Positions 1 through 5,573 of a DNA stretch of 10,524 bases are shown here, in pieces; position 1 is the first letter of the stretch; every line of letters begins with the position of its first letter. This DNA comes from Actinomycetota bacterium. Its GTDB lineage: Bacteria; Actinomycetota; Thermoleophilia; Miltoncostaeales; Miltoncostaeaceae. A program made the position numbers and the translations under genes. The notes beneath the pieces are model-generated. The model was given only the letters and a program-made list of their open reading frames with translations, did no database searches and was not told the origin of the DNA. The DNA lies in contig SXZC01000085.1 of the NCBI GenBank assembly GCA_005788075.1, forward strand, positions 1 to 10,524, written 5' to 3'.

Positions 1-485
1 GCGGCGGCGTCGATGCCCCGGGCGAGCCCGCTCACCACCCCCGCGCCCCGCTCCGCGAGGTGGCCCGCGCGCTCGCGGGCCATGGCGCGCCCCGCTGCCG
101 ATGGGCGGCGTGACCCGACGATGGCGATGGCCGGACCGGTATCGAGCGCGGCGAGCGCATCTGCCACGGCGCCCACGCCGAAGAGCCCGAAGGGCGGGTC
201 GAAGACGCGGCGCAGGCGTGCGGGGTAGCCGGATGCGGTGATGGGCACGTGCGCGATGCCCCGCCGGGCGAGGGCGTCGCGCGCGGGAGCCGCGCGGAAC
301 GCGGCGCGGGCCGCGAGGGCCTTCTCCACCCCATCAGCGTCCGCGCGCAGCCATGCGGCCATCTGGGGGCCTCCGGCACGCCACAGGGCCTCCGCCCCTC
401 CGGCCACCCTGGCGGCGCGCTGGAGGTCGCGTGAGAGCGCGTGGGCCATCCATGCCAGCCCCAGCGGCCACTCGGGATCAGCCAT
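1..485 (-). CDS. dprA: DNA-processing protein DprA, N-terminal part (runs off the window)
   Basis: DprA (DNA processing protein A) binds incoming single-stranded DNA during natural transformation and loads RecA on it in the cytoplasm. I translated the minus strand from the ATG at 485-483: 161 codons are present and the rest lies left of position 1. The first ~75 residues are a variable helical region. Then come GYPARLRRVFDPPFGLFGVG (residues 86-105) and the start of the Rossmann-like domain, AIVGSRRPSAAGRAMA (121-136) and VVSGLARGIDAA (150-161). These are the family's hallmark GSR and SGxARGID nucleotide-binding loops. The start codon overlaps the comM stop as TGATG, and a G-rich GGTGGGG tract lies just upstream, so translation is probably coupled to comM. 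No internal stop occurs in the visible part. The C-terminal half, including any winged-helix domain, cannot be seen. The symbol dprA (also smf) is secure from the motifs and position. Confidence 0.93.
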   Translation of the reverse strand, partial: MADPEWPLGLAWMAHALSRDLQRAARVAGGAEALWRAGGPQMAAWLRADADGVEKALAARAAFRAAPARDALARRGIAHVPITASGYPARLRRVFDPPFGLFGVGAVADALAALDTGPAIAIVGSRRPSAAGRAMARERAGHLAERGAGVVSGLARGIDAA

Positions 486-2008
486 CACCCAACCCCACCC
501 GCGCTGCGGTAGCGGATGGCCTCGGCGAGGTGCTCGGCCTCCACGCGCTCACTGCCACCGAGGTCGGCCACCGTGCGGGCCACCCGGATGACCCGGTCGC
601 ATCCACGGGCCGTGAGGGCCAGCCGGTCGATGGCCGTGCCGAGCAGGGCGCGCGCCGGGCGCTGCATCGCCGCGGCCTCTCGCGCCGTGGCCGCACCGAG
701 CCGGGCGTTCGGCACCCGCTGTCCGCGATCGTGCTGGGCCTGGCGTGCGGCCTCCACCCGCGCGCGCACCGCGGCGCTCGTCTCCGCTGCCGCGGAGTCG
801 TGCAGCATCTCGTCGCGCGCCAGCCGGGGCATGTCCACGCGCAGGTCGATGCGATCGGCGATGGGGCCCGAGATGCGCGCGCGATAGGCGTCGGCGGCAG
901 CCGGCGCGCACGTGCATGCCCGCGCCGGATCGCCCGCGTGCCCGCACGGGCACGGATTGCCCGCGCACACGAGCAGCGGCTCGGCCGGGAACCGCGCGCT
1001 GCCCGCGGCCCGCGTGATGTCGATGCAGCCGTCCTCCAGCGGCTGCCGCAGGGCATCGATGGCCACCGGCGAGAATGCGCACACCTCGTCGAGGAACAGC
1101 ACCCCGAGGTGCGCGAGGGTGATCTCCCCCGGCCGCGGCACACGCCCGCCCCCCACCAGGCCCGGTGCCGAGATGGTGTGATGGGGCGCGCGGAAGGGCC
1201 GCTGCGTGACCAATGCCTCACCGTCGGCAAGCAGGCCGGCCACCGAGTGCACGCGCGTGACGGCGATGGCCTCGTGCAGCCGCAGGCGCGGCATGATGCC
1301 CGGCAGCCGGCGGGCCAGCATGGTCTTCCCTCCCCCGGGCGGCCCGATCATGAGCAGCGAATGCCCGCCCGCGGCCGCGATCTCGAGCGCCCGGCGGGCG
1401 TCCCCCTGCCCGCGCACCTCCGCGAGGTCGCCCCCGGCCTCGGGAGCGCACGCCCCGAGCAGCGCCTCGGCATCCACCTCGATCGGGGTGGCATCACATC
1501 GCCGCTCGAGCACGTCGACCGCATGGCGCAGCCCGCGTGCACCCAGCACCCGGATGCCCGGAACCAGCGCCGCCTCGGCTGCATTCGCCTCCGGCACCAC
1601 GAGCTGACGCCATCCACGGCGTGCCGCATGCTCGGCCATCACGAGGGCACCCGGCACGGGACGCAGCCCGCCGTCAAGGGCGAGCTCGCCGATGGCGCCC
1701 GTTCCCGCCAGGGCCCCTGGGCGCAACTGGCCCGACCCCGACAGCACGGCGAGCGCGATGGGCAGGTCGTACTGCGGGCCGGCCTTGCGGAGGTCGGCCG
1801 GCGCGAGGTTGGCGACGATGCGCAGCGCCGGCAGGTCGAAGGCCTGGTTCACCAGCCCCGACCGCACGCGCTCGCGGGCCTCCTGCACCGCGGCATCGGG
1901 CAGGCCGACGACGCTGAAGCCGGGGAGCCCGGGACGGAGGTCGACCTCCACCTCGACGGTGGCGGTCTCGAGCCCGAGAAGGGCGGGGCTGACCATGCGC
2001 GCGACCAT
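485..2008 (-). CDS. comM: ComM/YifB-family Mg-chelatase-like AAA+ ATPase
   Basis: ComM is a hexameric AAA+ helicase that extends recombination branches during transformation. Read from the ATG at 2008 it is 507 residues, the normal family size. The N-terminal ChlI-like domain shows VEVEVDLRPGLPGFSVVGLP (18-37) and NLAPADLRKAGPQYDLPIA (67-85). The ATPase core has Walker A GPPGGGKT (222-229), RPFRAPHHTISAPGLVGGG (270-288), Walker B LFLDE (304-308) and GPIADRIDLRVDMP (381-394) with the arginine-finger region. A cysteine cluster (C348, C353, C355, C365, C367) sits where family members carry a CxxNPCPCG motif. The C-terminal Mg-chelatase subdomain follows (VARTVADLGGSE, about 466-477). The frame is open to an ATG at 2056, but that start lies inside a hairpin; MVARMVSPALLG at 2008 matches the usual family N-terminus. 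No clear Shine-Dalgarno precedes it. It is followed by dprA with a 1-nt overlap, as in many bacteria. Identity is very sure, the exact start moderately so. Confidence 0.95.
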   Translation of the reverse strand: MVARMVSPALLGLETATVEVEVDLRPGLPGFSVVGLPDAAVQEARERVRSGLVNQAFDLPALRIVANLAPADLRKAGPQYDLPIALAVLSGSGQLRPGALAGTGAIGELALDGGLRPVPGALVMAEHAARRGWRQLVVPEANAAEAALVPGIRVLGARGLRHAVDVLERRCDATPIEVDAEALLGACAPEAGGDLAEVRGQGDARRALEIAAAGGHSLLMIGPPGGGKTMLARRLPGIMPRLRLHEAIAVTRVHSVAGLLADGEALVTQRPFRAPHHTISAPGLVGGGRVPRPGEITLAHLGVLFLDEVCAFSPVAIDALRQPLEDGCIDITRAAGSARFPAEPLLVCAGNPCPCGHAGDPARACTCAPAAADAYRARISGPIADRIDLRVDMPRLARDEMLHDSAAAETSAAVRARVEAARQAQHDRGQRVPNARLGAATAREAAAMQRPARALLGTAIDRLALTARGCDRVIRVARTVADLGGSERVEAEHLAEAIRYRSAGGVG

Positions 2009-2040
2009 GCATCGAGCATGGACGCGAAGTACGCACGGAT

Positions 2041-2071
2041 GGCGCGCGGGCCGCAACGAGGCCCGCGCGCC
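2041..2071. terminator. Perfect 11-bp GC hairpin between sodA and comM
   Basis: The 11 bases at 2041-2051 (GGCGCGCGGGC) are perfectly complementary to 2061-2071 (GCCCGCGCGCC), with a 9-nt loop. The structure begins 23 nt downstream of the sodA stop and ends 32 nt before the comM start. There is no T-rich run on the sodA (minus) strand after it, so it is not a classical intrinsic terminator. In high-GC bacteria, U-poor hairpins of this kind are common after genes. I infer that it ends or protects the sodA transcript and separates sodA from comM-dprA. Confidence 0.55.
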
Positions 2072-2094
2072 TCCGTCACATCATCGAGCGGTGA

Positions 2095-2700
2095 TCAGCT
2101 CGCCGCGTCGTAGCGGGCCGCGACGGCGTCCCAGTTGACGACGTTCCACCACGCCTCGAGGTACACCGGGCGCTTGTTCTGGTACTCGAGGTAGTAGGCG
2201 TGCTCCCACACGTCGATTCCCAGGATGGGCGCCTTGCCCTCCGACAGCGGCGTGTCCTGGTTGGGCGTGGACATCACCTCGAGGGCGCCGCCCGACACCA
2301 CGAGCCAGGTCCAGCCCGATCCGAAGCGCTTCACGCCCGCATCGTTCACCTTCGCCTTGAGGTCGTCGAGCGAGCCGAACGTGGAGTCGATCGCCGCGCC
2401 CAGCGCGCCGCCGGGGGCGCCTCCGCCGTTCGGACCCATGATCTCCCAGAAGAGGGAGTGGTTGTAGTGGCCACCGGCGTTGTTGCGCACCGCCATGCGG
2501 ATGTCCTCGGGAATCTGGTCGAGGCTCGTCAGCACGTCCTCCACGCTGGAGTTCTCCCACGCGGTGCCGGCCAGCGCCGCGTTGGCGTTGTCGACGTACG
2601 CCTTGTGGTGGCGGTCGTGGTGAATCTCCATCGTCGTGGCGTCGATGTGCGGCTCGAGCGCGTTGAACGCGTACGGGAGCGGCGGAAGCTCGAAGGGCAT
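2095..2700 (-). CDS. sodA: Superoxide dismutase, Mn-type (Mn/Fe family)
   Basis: This enzyme converts superoxide to oxygen and hydrogen peroxide, normally in the cytoplasm as a dimer or tetramer. The protein is 201 residues, the usual size for the Mn/Fe family. The N-terminus PFELPPLPYAFNALEPHID is typical. The four metal ligands are visible: H27 in MEIHH, H81 in HYNHSLFW, and D163 and H167 in DVWEHAYY. The gateway tyrosine is Y35. Second-sphere Q148 in TPNQDTP, together with GGHYNHS rather than the Fe-type AQ.WNH, indicates manganese or a cambialistic enzyme. No signal peptide is seen. The frame is open upstream to 2865, but the ATG at 2700 has AGGAGG 4 nt before it and matches the family start exactly. 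The gene stands alone, inserted between yraN and comM, which are usually adjacent, so it is probably an independent unit with its own promoter. Confidence 0.97.
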   Translation of the reverse strand: MPFELPPLPYAFNALEPHIDATTMEIHHDRHHKAYVDNANAALAGTAWENSSVEDVLTSLDQIPEDIRMAVRNNAGGHYNHSLFWEIMGPNGGGAPGGALGAAIDSTFGSLDDLKAKVNDAGVKRFGSGWTWLVVSGGALEVMSTPNQDTPLSEGKAPILGIDVWEHAYYLEYQNKRPVYLEAWWNVVNWDAVAARYDAAS

Positions 2701-2704
2701 GCGG

Positions 2705-2710
2705 CCTCCT
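2705..2710 (-). promoter_or_regulatory. Shine-Dalgarno AGGAGG of sodA
   Basis: The minus strand reads AGGAGG followed by 4 nt (CCGC) and the ATG at 2700. This perfect site fixes the sodA start and argues against the 55-codon upstream extension of the same open frame. Confidence 0.85.
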
Positions 2711-2747
2711 CGGAATCGGTTCGTCTCAGTTGCTGCGCGTGCAGTCT

Positions 2748-2782
2748 TGCCGATGGGGAGCGCCGATACACGGAGATCGGCA
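2748..2782. promoter_or_regulatory. Inverted-repeat cluster in the sodA/yraN divergent region, possible operator
   Basis: TGCCGAT at 2748-2754 is complementary to ATCGGCA at 2776-2782. A further GCCGAT at 2762-2767 can pair with the same right arm, leaving an 8-nt loop. Three copies of one half-site 48-82 nt upstream of the sodA start look more like a protein-binding operator than a transcript hairpin. The bound regulator cannot be named. The rest of the 149-nt intergenic region (2701-2849) holds a near-perfect 9-bp tandem repeat, GTGACCCAC/GTGACGCAC, at 2811-2828 and no clear -35 box. Confidence 0.35.
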
Positions 2783-2837
2783 CATTCCCGCGCGCCTTTT
2801 GGCGCACCGCGTGACCCACGTGACGCACGAGTGGCCC

Positions 2838-2843
2838 GATGAT
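2838..2843 (+). promoter_or_regulatory. Candidate -10 box for a leaderless yraN
   Basis: GATGAT (4 of 6 matches to TATAAT) occupies exactly positions -12 to -7 relative to the A of the yraN ATG at 2850, and no Shine-Dalgarno is present. That spacing would start the transcript at the ATG. The hexamer is weak, so this is only a candidate. Confidence 0.25.
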
Positions 2844-2849
2844 GGGTGC

Positions 2850-3239
2850 ATGACCACCACACCACCTCACCCCGATCACGCGCTGGGTGCCGCCGGGGAG
2901 GACGCCGCCGCCCGCTGGCTCATCCGGCGTGGCTGGAGGGTGCTGGCGCGTGGATGGCGGGCCGCCGGGGGCGAGATCGACATCGTGGCCGAGCGACGGG
3001 GCGTCGTGGCGGCCTGCGAGGTGAAGACGCGTACGCGCGTCCACCCCCACGCGCCCCCGGTCAGCCACGCGCAGCGCATGCGCCTGGCGCGCGCGGCGCA
3101 GGCGTGGCAGTCACGGCACCCTGCCTACGCAGGGCACGTCCTCCGGCCCGACCTCATCATCGTCGTGCCGCAGGGCCCGCTCTGGCACATCACCCGCATC
3201 GAGGACATCACCCCCGATGGCGCTACTCGAAGAGCGTGA
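2850..3239 (+). CDS. yraN: YraN family (UPF0102) endonuclease-like protein
   Basis: YraN-family proteins are small, restriction-endonuclease-fold proteins whose cellular role is still poorly defined. Here it is 129 residues, close to the usual ~120. The conserved landmarks are present: ALGAAGEDAAARWL (11-24) with E17, GGEIDIVAE (40-48) with E42 and D44, and ACEVKTRTR (55-63) with E57 and K59. The last two correspond to the D-ExK-like core of the nuclease fold. RPDLIIV (99-105) is the usual C-terminal strand. The start at 2850 gives the standard N-terminus and has no Shine-Dalgarno. The gene lies on the opposite strand from all its usual partners and converges on rnhB, overlapping its 3' end by 17 nt. 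In most genomes rnhB and yraN are co-directional, so a local inversion is likely. Family assignment is firm; biochemical function is not. Confidence 0.92.
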   Translation: MTTTPPHPDHALGAAGEDAAARWLIRRGWRVLARGWRAAGGEIDIVAERRGVVAACEVKTRTRVHPHAPPVSHAQRMRLARAAQAWQSRHPAYAGHVLRPDLIIVVPQGPLWHITRIEDITPDGATRRA

Positions 3240-3888
3240 GGTCGTCCCCGTAGGCGCTCGAGCGAAACGACCGGCGGTGCAACGGGCACGGGCCCAGTTG
3301 CCGCACGGCATCGGTGTGCGCGGCGGTGATGTAGCCCACGTGGCCCTCGAACCCGTAGCCGGGGTACAGCGTGGCGGCCGGGCCGCGCATGAGGCGGTCG
3401 CGTGCCTCCTTGGCGATCACCGACGCCGCGGCGATGGCGGCGCTCGTGGCATCACCCTTGATCACCTTGCGATGCGGCGGGGCGCCATCACCGAGATGGA
3501 AGCCATCCACCAGCGCCACGCCCGGCTGCGGGCGCAGCGCGGCCAGGGCCTCGCGCATGATGCGGATGTTGGTTGCGTGGAGCCCGTCGCTGTCGATCGA
3601 CCGGGCGCTGGCGGAGATCACCACCACCTGGCGCGCACGACGCATCACCACGCCCACGAGCGCTGCGCGGCGACGCGGCGTGAGGCGCTTGGAGTCGTCG
3701 AGGCCGGCGAGCTCGTCCATTCCCTCGCCATCGATGGCCAGCAGGTCCAGGCACACCGCGGCGGCCACGATGGGGCCTGCCAGACATCCACGACCCGCCT
3801 CATCGGCGCCCGCTACGAGGGGATGCCCGAGGGCCATGTCGTGGGCGAGGAGGGGGCTCGCGCCCTGCAGGGCGACTGGGGCGATCAT
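3223..3888 (-). CDS. rnhB: Ribonuclease HII
   Basis: RNase HII cuts the RNA strand of RNA/DNA hybrids and starts removal of single ribonucleotides misincorporated in DNA. The protein is 221 residues, within the family range. The acidic active site is complete: D29 and E30 in AGADEAGRGCLAGPI (26-40), D128 in VDGF (127-130), and D146 in KGDATSAAIAAASVIAKEAR (144-163). LDDSKRLTPRRR (63-74) and the C-terminal YPGYGFEGHVGY (175-186), HTDAVRQLGPCPLHRRSF (191-208) are classic. I chose the ATG at 3888, which sits 6 nt after a TANNNT box; M18 (3837) is an alternative that would also keep the whole catalytic domain. The 3' end overlaps that of the convergent yraN by 17 nt. Its usual neighbour rplS lies about 1.1 kb upstream, separated by an oppositely oriented lipoprotein gene, so rnhB needs its own promoter. 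Confidence 0.96.
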   Translation of the reverse strand: MIAPVALQGASPLLAHDMALGHPLVAGADEAGRGCLAGPIVAAAVCLDLLAIDGEGMDELAGLDDSKRLTPRRRAALVGVVMRRARQVVVISASARSIDSDGLHATNIRIMREALAALRPQPGVALVDGFHLGDGAPPHRKVIKGDATSAAIAAASVIAKEARDRLMRGPAATLYPGYGFEGHVGYITAAHTDAVRQLGPCPLHRRSFRSSAYGDDLTLFE

Positions 3889-3894
3889 GGGCCC

Positions 3895-3900
3895 ACGCTA
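3895..3900 (-). promoter_or_regulatory. Candidate -10 box (TAGCGT) for a leaderless rnhB
   Basis: On the minus strand TAGCGT (fits TANNNT) lies at -12 to -7 relative to the A of the rnhB ATG, followed by GGGCCC and the start codon. There is no Shine-Dalgarno. Actinobacterial leaderless genes often have exactly this geometry. No convincing -35 is seen. Confidence 0.4.
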
Positions 3901-3972
3901 CCCGCGACCTCCACGGAGCGGCTCGGCGAGGGCCCCGACCGGCAGGCAAAGGCGCGGCCGCTGGCGATGGGC

Positions 3973-4001
3973 GAAAATGCGCCGTCGATCCCAACCGGAG
4001 G
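3973..4001 (+). promoter_or_regulatory. Lipoprotein gene leader: weak -10-like GAAAAT and GGAGG ribosome-binding site
   Basis: GGAGG at 3997-4001 lies 6 nt before the ATG at 4008 and decides that start. GAAAAT at 3973-3978 is one of the few AT-rich spots in this GC-rich intergenic region and could be a -10 box (4 of 6 to TATAAT) giving a ~25-nt leader. No -35 is evident. The ribosome-binding site is sure, the promoter is not. Confidence 0.5.
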
Positions 4002-4007
4002 CTTCCC

Positions 4008-4946
4008 ATGAAGCGCGCGCTGGCAACCACGGCAATCGTCATCCTCGGGGGCGCGGGCGCGCTCGCGGGATGCGGCGACTCCACACCGGCCGCCAACACC
4101 GAGGCGCCCCCGGCCACCGCGAGCACCACCGCGAGCACCGGCGCCACCGCGACGACGGGCCAGGCGGACGCCACCGCGTACGTGTCGAAGGCCTTCGCGA
4201 CGCTCCGGGAGCAGTCGTACACGTCCATCGGCATTACTGAGCAGGAACTCGACGTCAGCGCACTCCCCGCGGAGATCCGCGAGCAGGCGCAGAAGCAGGC
4301 CGAGCAGGCCGGTGGCACGGTGAAGAGCAGCAGCCGGTACGAGTCGGCTGAGCGCATCGCGATCACGCAGGAGATCGGCGGCAACACCCAGCAGATCGTC
4401 TTCTACGACGGCACGGCCTACGTGAGCGCCGACGGCACCACCTGGGCCGAGGTCACGGGCGAGGCCGCGAAGGCCTTCTCGCAGGCGTCATCGCTGGCGC
4501 GCCTCGACCCGACGGTGCTCTTCACGGACATCACCGCCGACGGCACGGGCACGGTCGATGGCAAGGCCGCGCAGAAGTTCACCGCGGGCATCAACACCGC
4601 GGCAGCGGGCGACGCCGTGGCATCGGTGACCGGCGGCCTCGGCGAGCTCGGGAGCGCGCTCGGCGAGGCGGTGAAGATCGACAAGGGCAGTGCGGTGCTG
4701 ATGGTGGACGACGCCGTCGGCGCCATCTCGGAGATGCAGATCAGCATGCAGATTTCGTTCGACCTCGGCGCCATCGCCGCAGCGTCCGGGGAGGACGCTG
4801 GCGACGCCGCGGGCATGGCGCTGCGCATCGCGAGCACCAGCACGGAGACGATCACCGACTTCGGCGGCGACATCACCATCGAGAAGCCCGACGCCACCAC
4901 CACGATCTCCACCGTGGTCGGGCTCGGGGAGTTCCTCGCCGGCTGA
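4008..4946 (+). CDS. Secreted lipoprotein, possibly LppX/LolA-like fold
   Basis: This 312-residue protein begins with a lipoprotein signal peptide: MKRALATTA, a hydrophobic run (I10-A20) and the lipobox LAGC with C22 as the predicted lipidated cysteine. A Thr/Ala/Pro-rich linker (about 24-52) follows, as is common between the membrane anchor and a folded domain. The body contains FYDGTAYVSADGTTWAEV (132-149), a VDGKAAQKFTAGI segment (183-195), MVDDAVGAISEMQISMQIS (232-250) and a C-terminal IEKPDATTTI (291-300). Such DGxxYV...W and D..G.I..M pieces resemble actinobacterial lipoproteins with an open beta-sheet LppX/LprG or LolA-like fold that bind or carry lipids. That resemblance is an inference from pattern, not a search result. 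No catalytic motif is seen. The gene stands alone on the plus strand, between divergent rnhB and convergent rplS. Lipoprotein is very likely; function unknown. Confidence 0.85.
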   Translation: MKRALATTAIVILGGAGALAGCGDSTPAANTEAPPATASTTASTGATATTGQADATAYVSKAFATLREQSYTSIGITEQELDVSALPAEIREQAQKQAEQAGGTVKSSSRYESAERIAITQEIGGNTQQIVFYDGTAYVSADGTTWAEVTGEAAKAFSQASSLARLDPTVLFTDITADGTGTVDGKAAQKFTAGINTAAAGDAVASVTGGLGELGSALGEAVKIDKGSAVLMVDDAVGAISEMQISMQISFDLGAIAAASGEDAGDAAGMALRIASTSTETITDFGGDITIEKPDATTTISTVVGLGEFLAG

Positions 4947-4974
4947 GGCACCGCGGCGCGCGCCGCGAGGTGCC
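4947..4974. terminator. Strong GC hairpin between convergent lipoprotein gene and rplS
   Basis: Starting right after the lipoprotein TGA, GGCACC (4947-4952) pairs with GGTGCC (4969-4974). Inside, the self-complementary GCGGCGCGCGCCGC (4953-4966) gives a further 5-bp stem with a GCGC loop and a 2-nt GA bulge. It ends 14 nt before the rplS stop. Neither strand has a T run, but the position between two facing 3' ends suggests a shared bidirectional terminator or transcript-end stabiliser. Confidence 0.6.
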
Positions 4975-4988
4975 ACAGCCCACGCGGG

Positions 4989-5573
4989 TCAGTCCTTCGC
5001 GGCCTCTGCGTCGCCGGCGGCCTCGGCGTCGTCCACGGCCTCGGCCTCAGCCACGGGCTCGTCGGCAGCCTCTTCGACCTCGACGGCCTCATCAGCCTCG
5101 ACGGCGGTCTCCTCGACGACGGCCTCGGGGGTCTCCACGACCTCCTCGACCTCGACGATCTCCTCCACCTCGGTGACGGGCGTCTCGAGCTCGGGCTCCA
5201 CCACGGCGGCGTCCTGGCGCTGCGACATCCACGTGGCCTTCTCGCGCACCCGGGCCTTCTTGCCCACGCGGTCGCGCAGGTAGTAGAGCTTGGCGCGGCG
5301 GACGTCACCCTCGAGGGTGCGCTCGATCTTCTCGATCTTCGGCGAGTGGAGCGGGAACGTGCGCTCCACGCCCACCCCGAAGCTCTGCTTGCGCACCGTG
5401 AAGGTCTCGCGGGCGGACGCGCCCTGGCGCTTGATCACAGTGCCCTCGAACACCTGCACCCTGCGGCGCTGGCCCTCGATGACCTGGAAATGCACGCGCA
5501 CGGTGTCGCCCGGACGGAAGTCTGGGTGGTCGTCGCGGAGCTGCATCCGCTCCAGTGTCTCGATAACGGTCAT
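4989..5573 (-). CDS. rplS: 50S ribosomal protein L19 with a long acidic C-terminal tail
   Basis: L19 lies at the interface between the 30S and 50S subunits. Residues 1-118 are a complete normal L19: MTVIETLERMQLRDDHPDFR, FRPGDTVRVHFQVIEG (19-34), VQVFEGTVIKRQG (39-51), ETFTVRKQSFGVGVERTFP (56-74), HSPKIEKIE (76-84) and AKLYYLRDRVGKKARVRE (94-111). The family normally ends near there, at about 115 residues. Here the frame continues without a break to 194. From 121 on I count 30 Asp/Glu in 74 residues, one Lys and no Arg, the rest mostly Ala, Val, Thr and Pro, so this tail is probably disordered. The ATG at 5573 overlaps the trmD stop as ATGA, and AGGAGG lies 10 nt upstream. It is the last gene of the trmD operon and is followed by a hairpin shared with the opposing gene. 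Confidence 0.95.
   Translation of the reverse strand: MTVIETLERMQLRDDHPDFRPGDTVRVHFQVIEGQRRRVQVFEGTVIKRQGASARETFTVRKQSFGVGVERTFPLHSPKIEKIERTLEGDVRRAKLYYLRDRVGKKARVREKATWMSQRQDAAVVEPELETPVTEVEEIVEVEEVVETPEAVVEETAVEADEAVEVEEAADEPVAEAEAVDDAEAAGDAEAAKD

Noticed and set aside
2009..2056. Longer comM starting at the ATG at 2056
   Set aside because: The extra 16 residues are encoded by the hairpin at 2041-2071 and do not match the family N-terminus.
353..2113. A plus-strand open frame of 586 codons antisense to comM and dprA
   Set aside because: Same explanation: shadow frame of comM, no recognisable motif, no independent start signal.
2792..2805. GCGCC-TTTT-GGCGC hairpin as a terminator
   Set aside because: The T run is in the loop, the stem is only 5 bp, and it lies between two divergent starts, not after a gene.
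2701..2865. Longer sodA starting at 2865
   Set aside because: The extension overlaps the start of yraN and the control region, while the ATG at 2700 has a perfect Shine-Dalgarno and a canonical N-terminus.
3217..4011. A plus-strand open frame covering rnhB antisense
   Set aside because: rnhB on the minus strand has a complete set of catalytic residues; this frame shows no family resemblance.
5000..5213. Repetitive CTC/GAC-rich DNA as a tandem repeat or CRISPR-like array
   Set aside because: It is the low-complexity coding DNA for the Glu/Asp/Val/Ala tail of L19; no regular unit or spacer is present.
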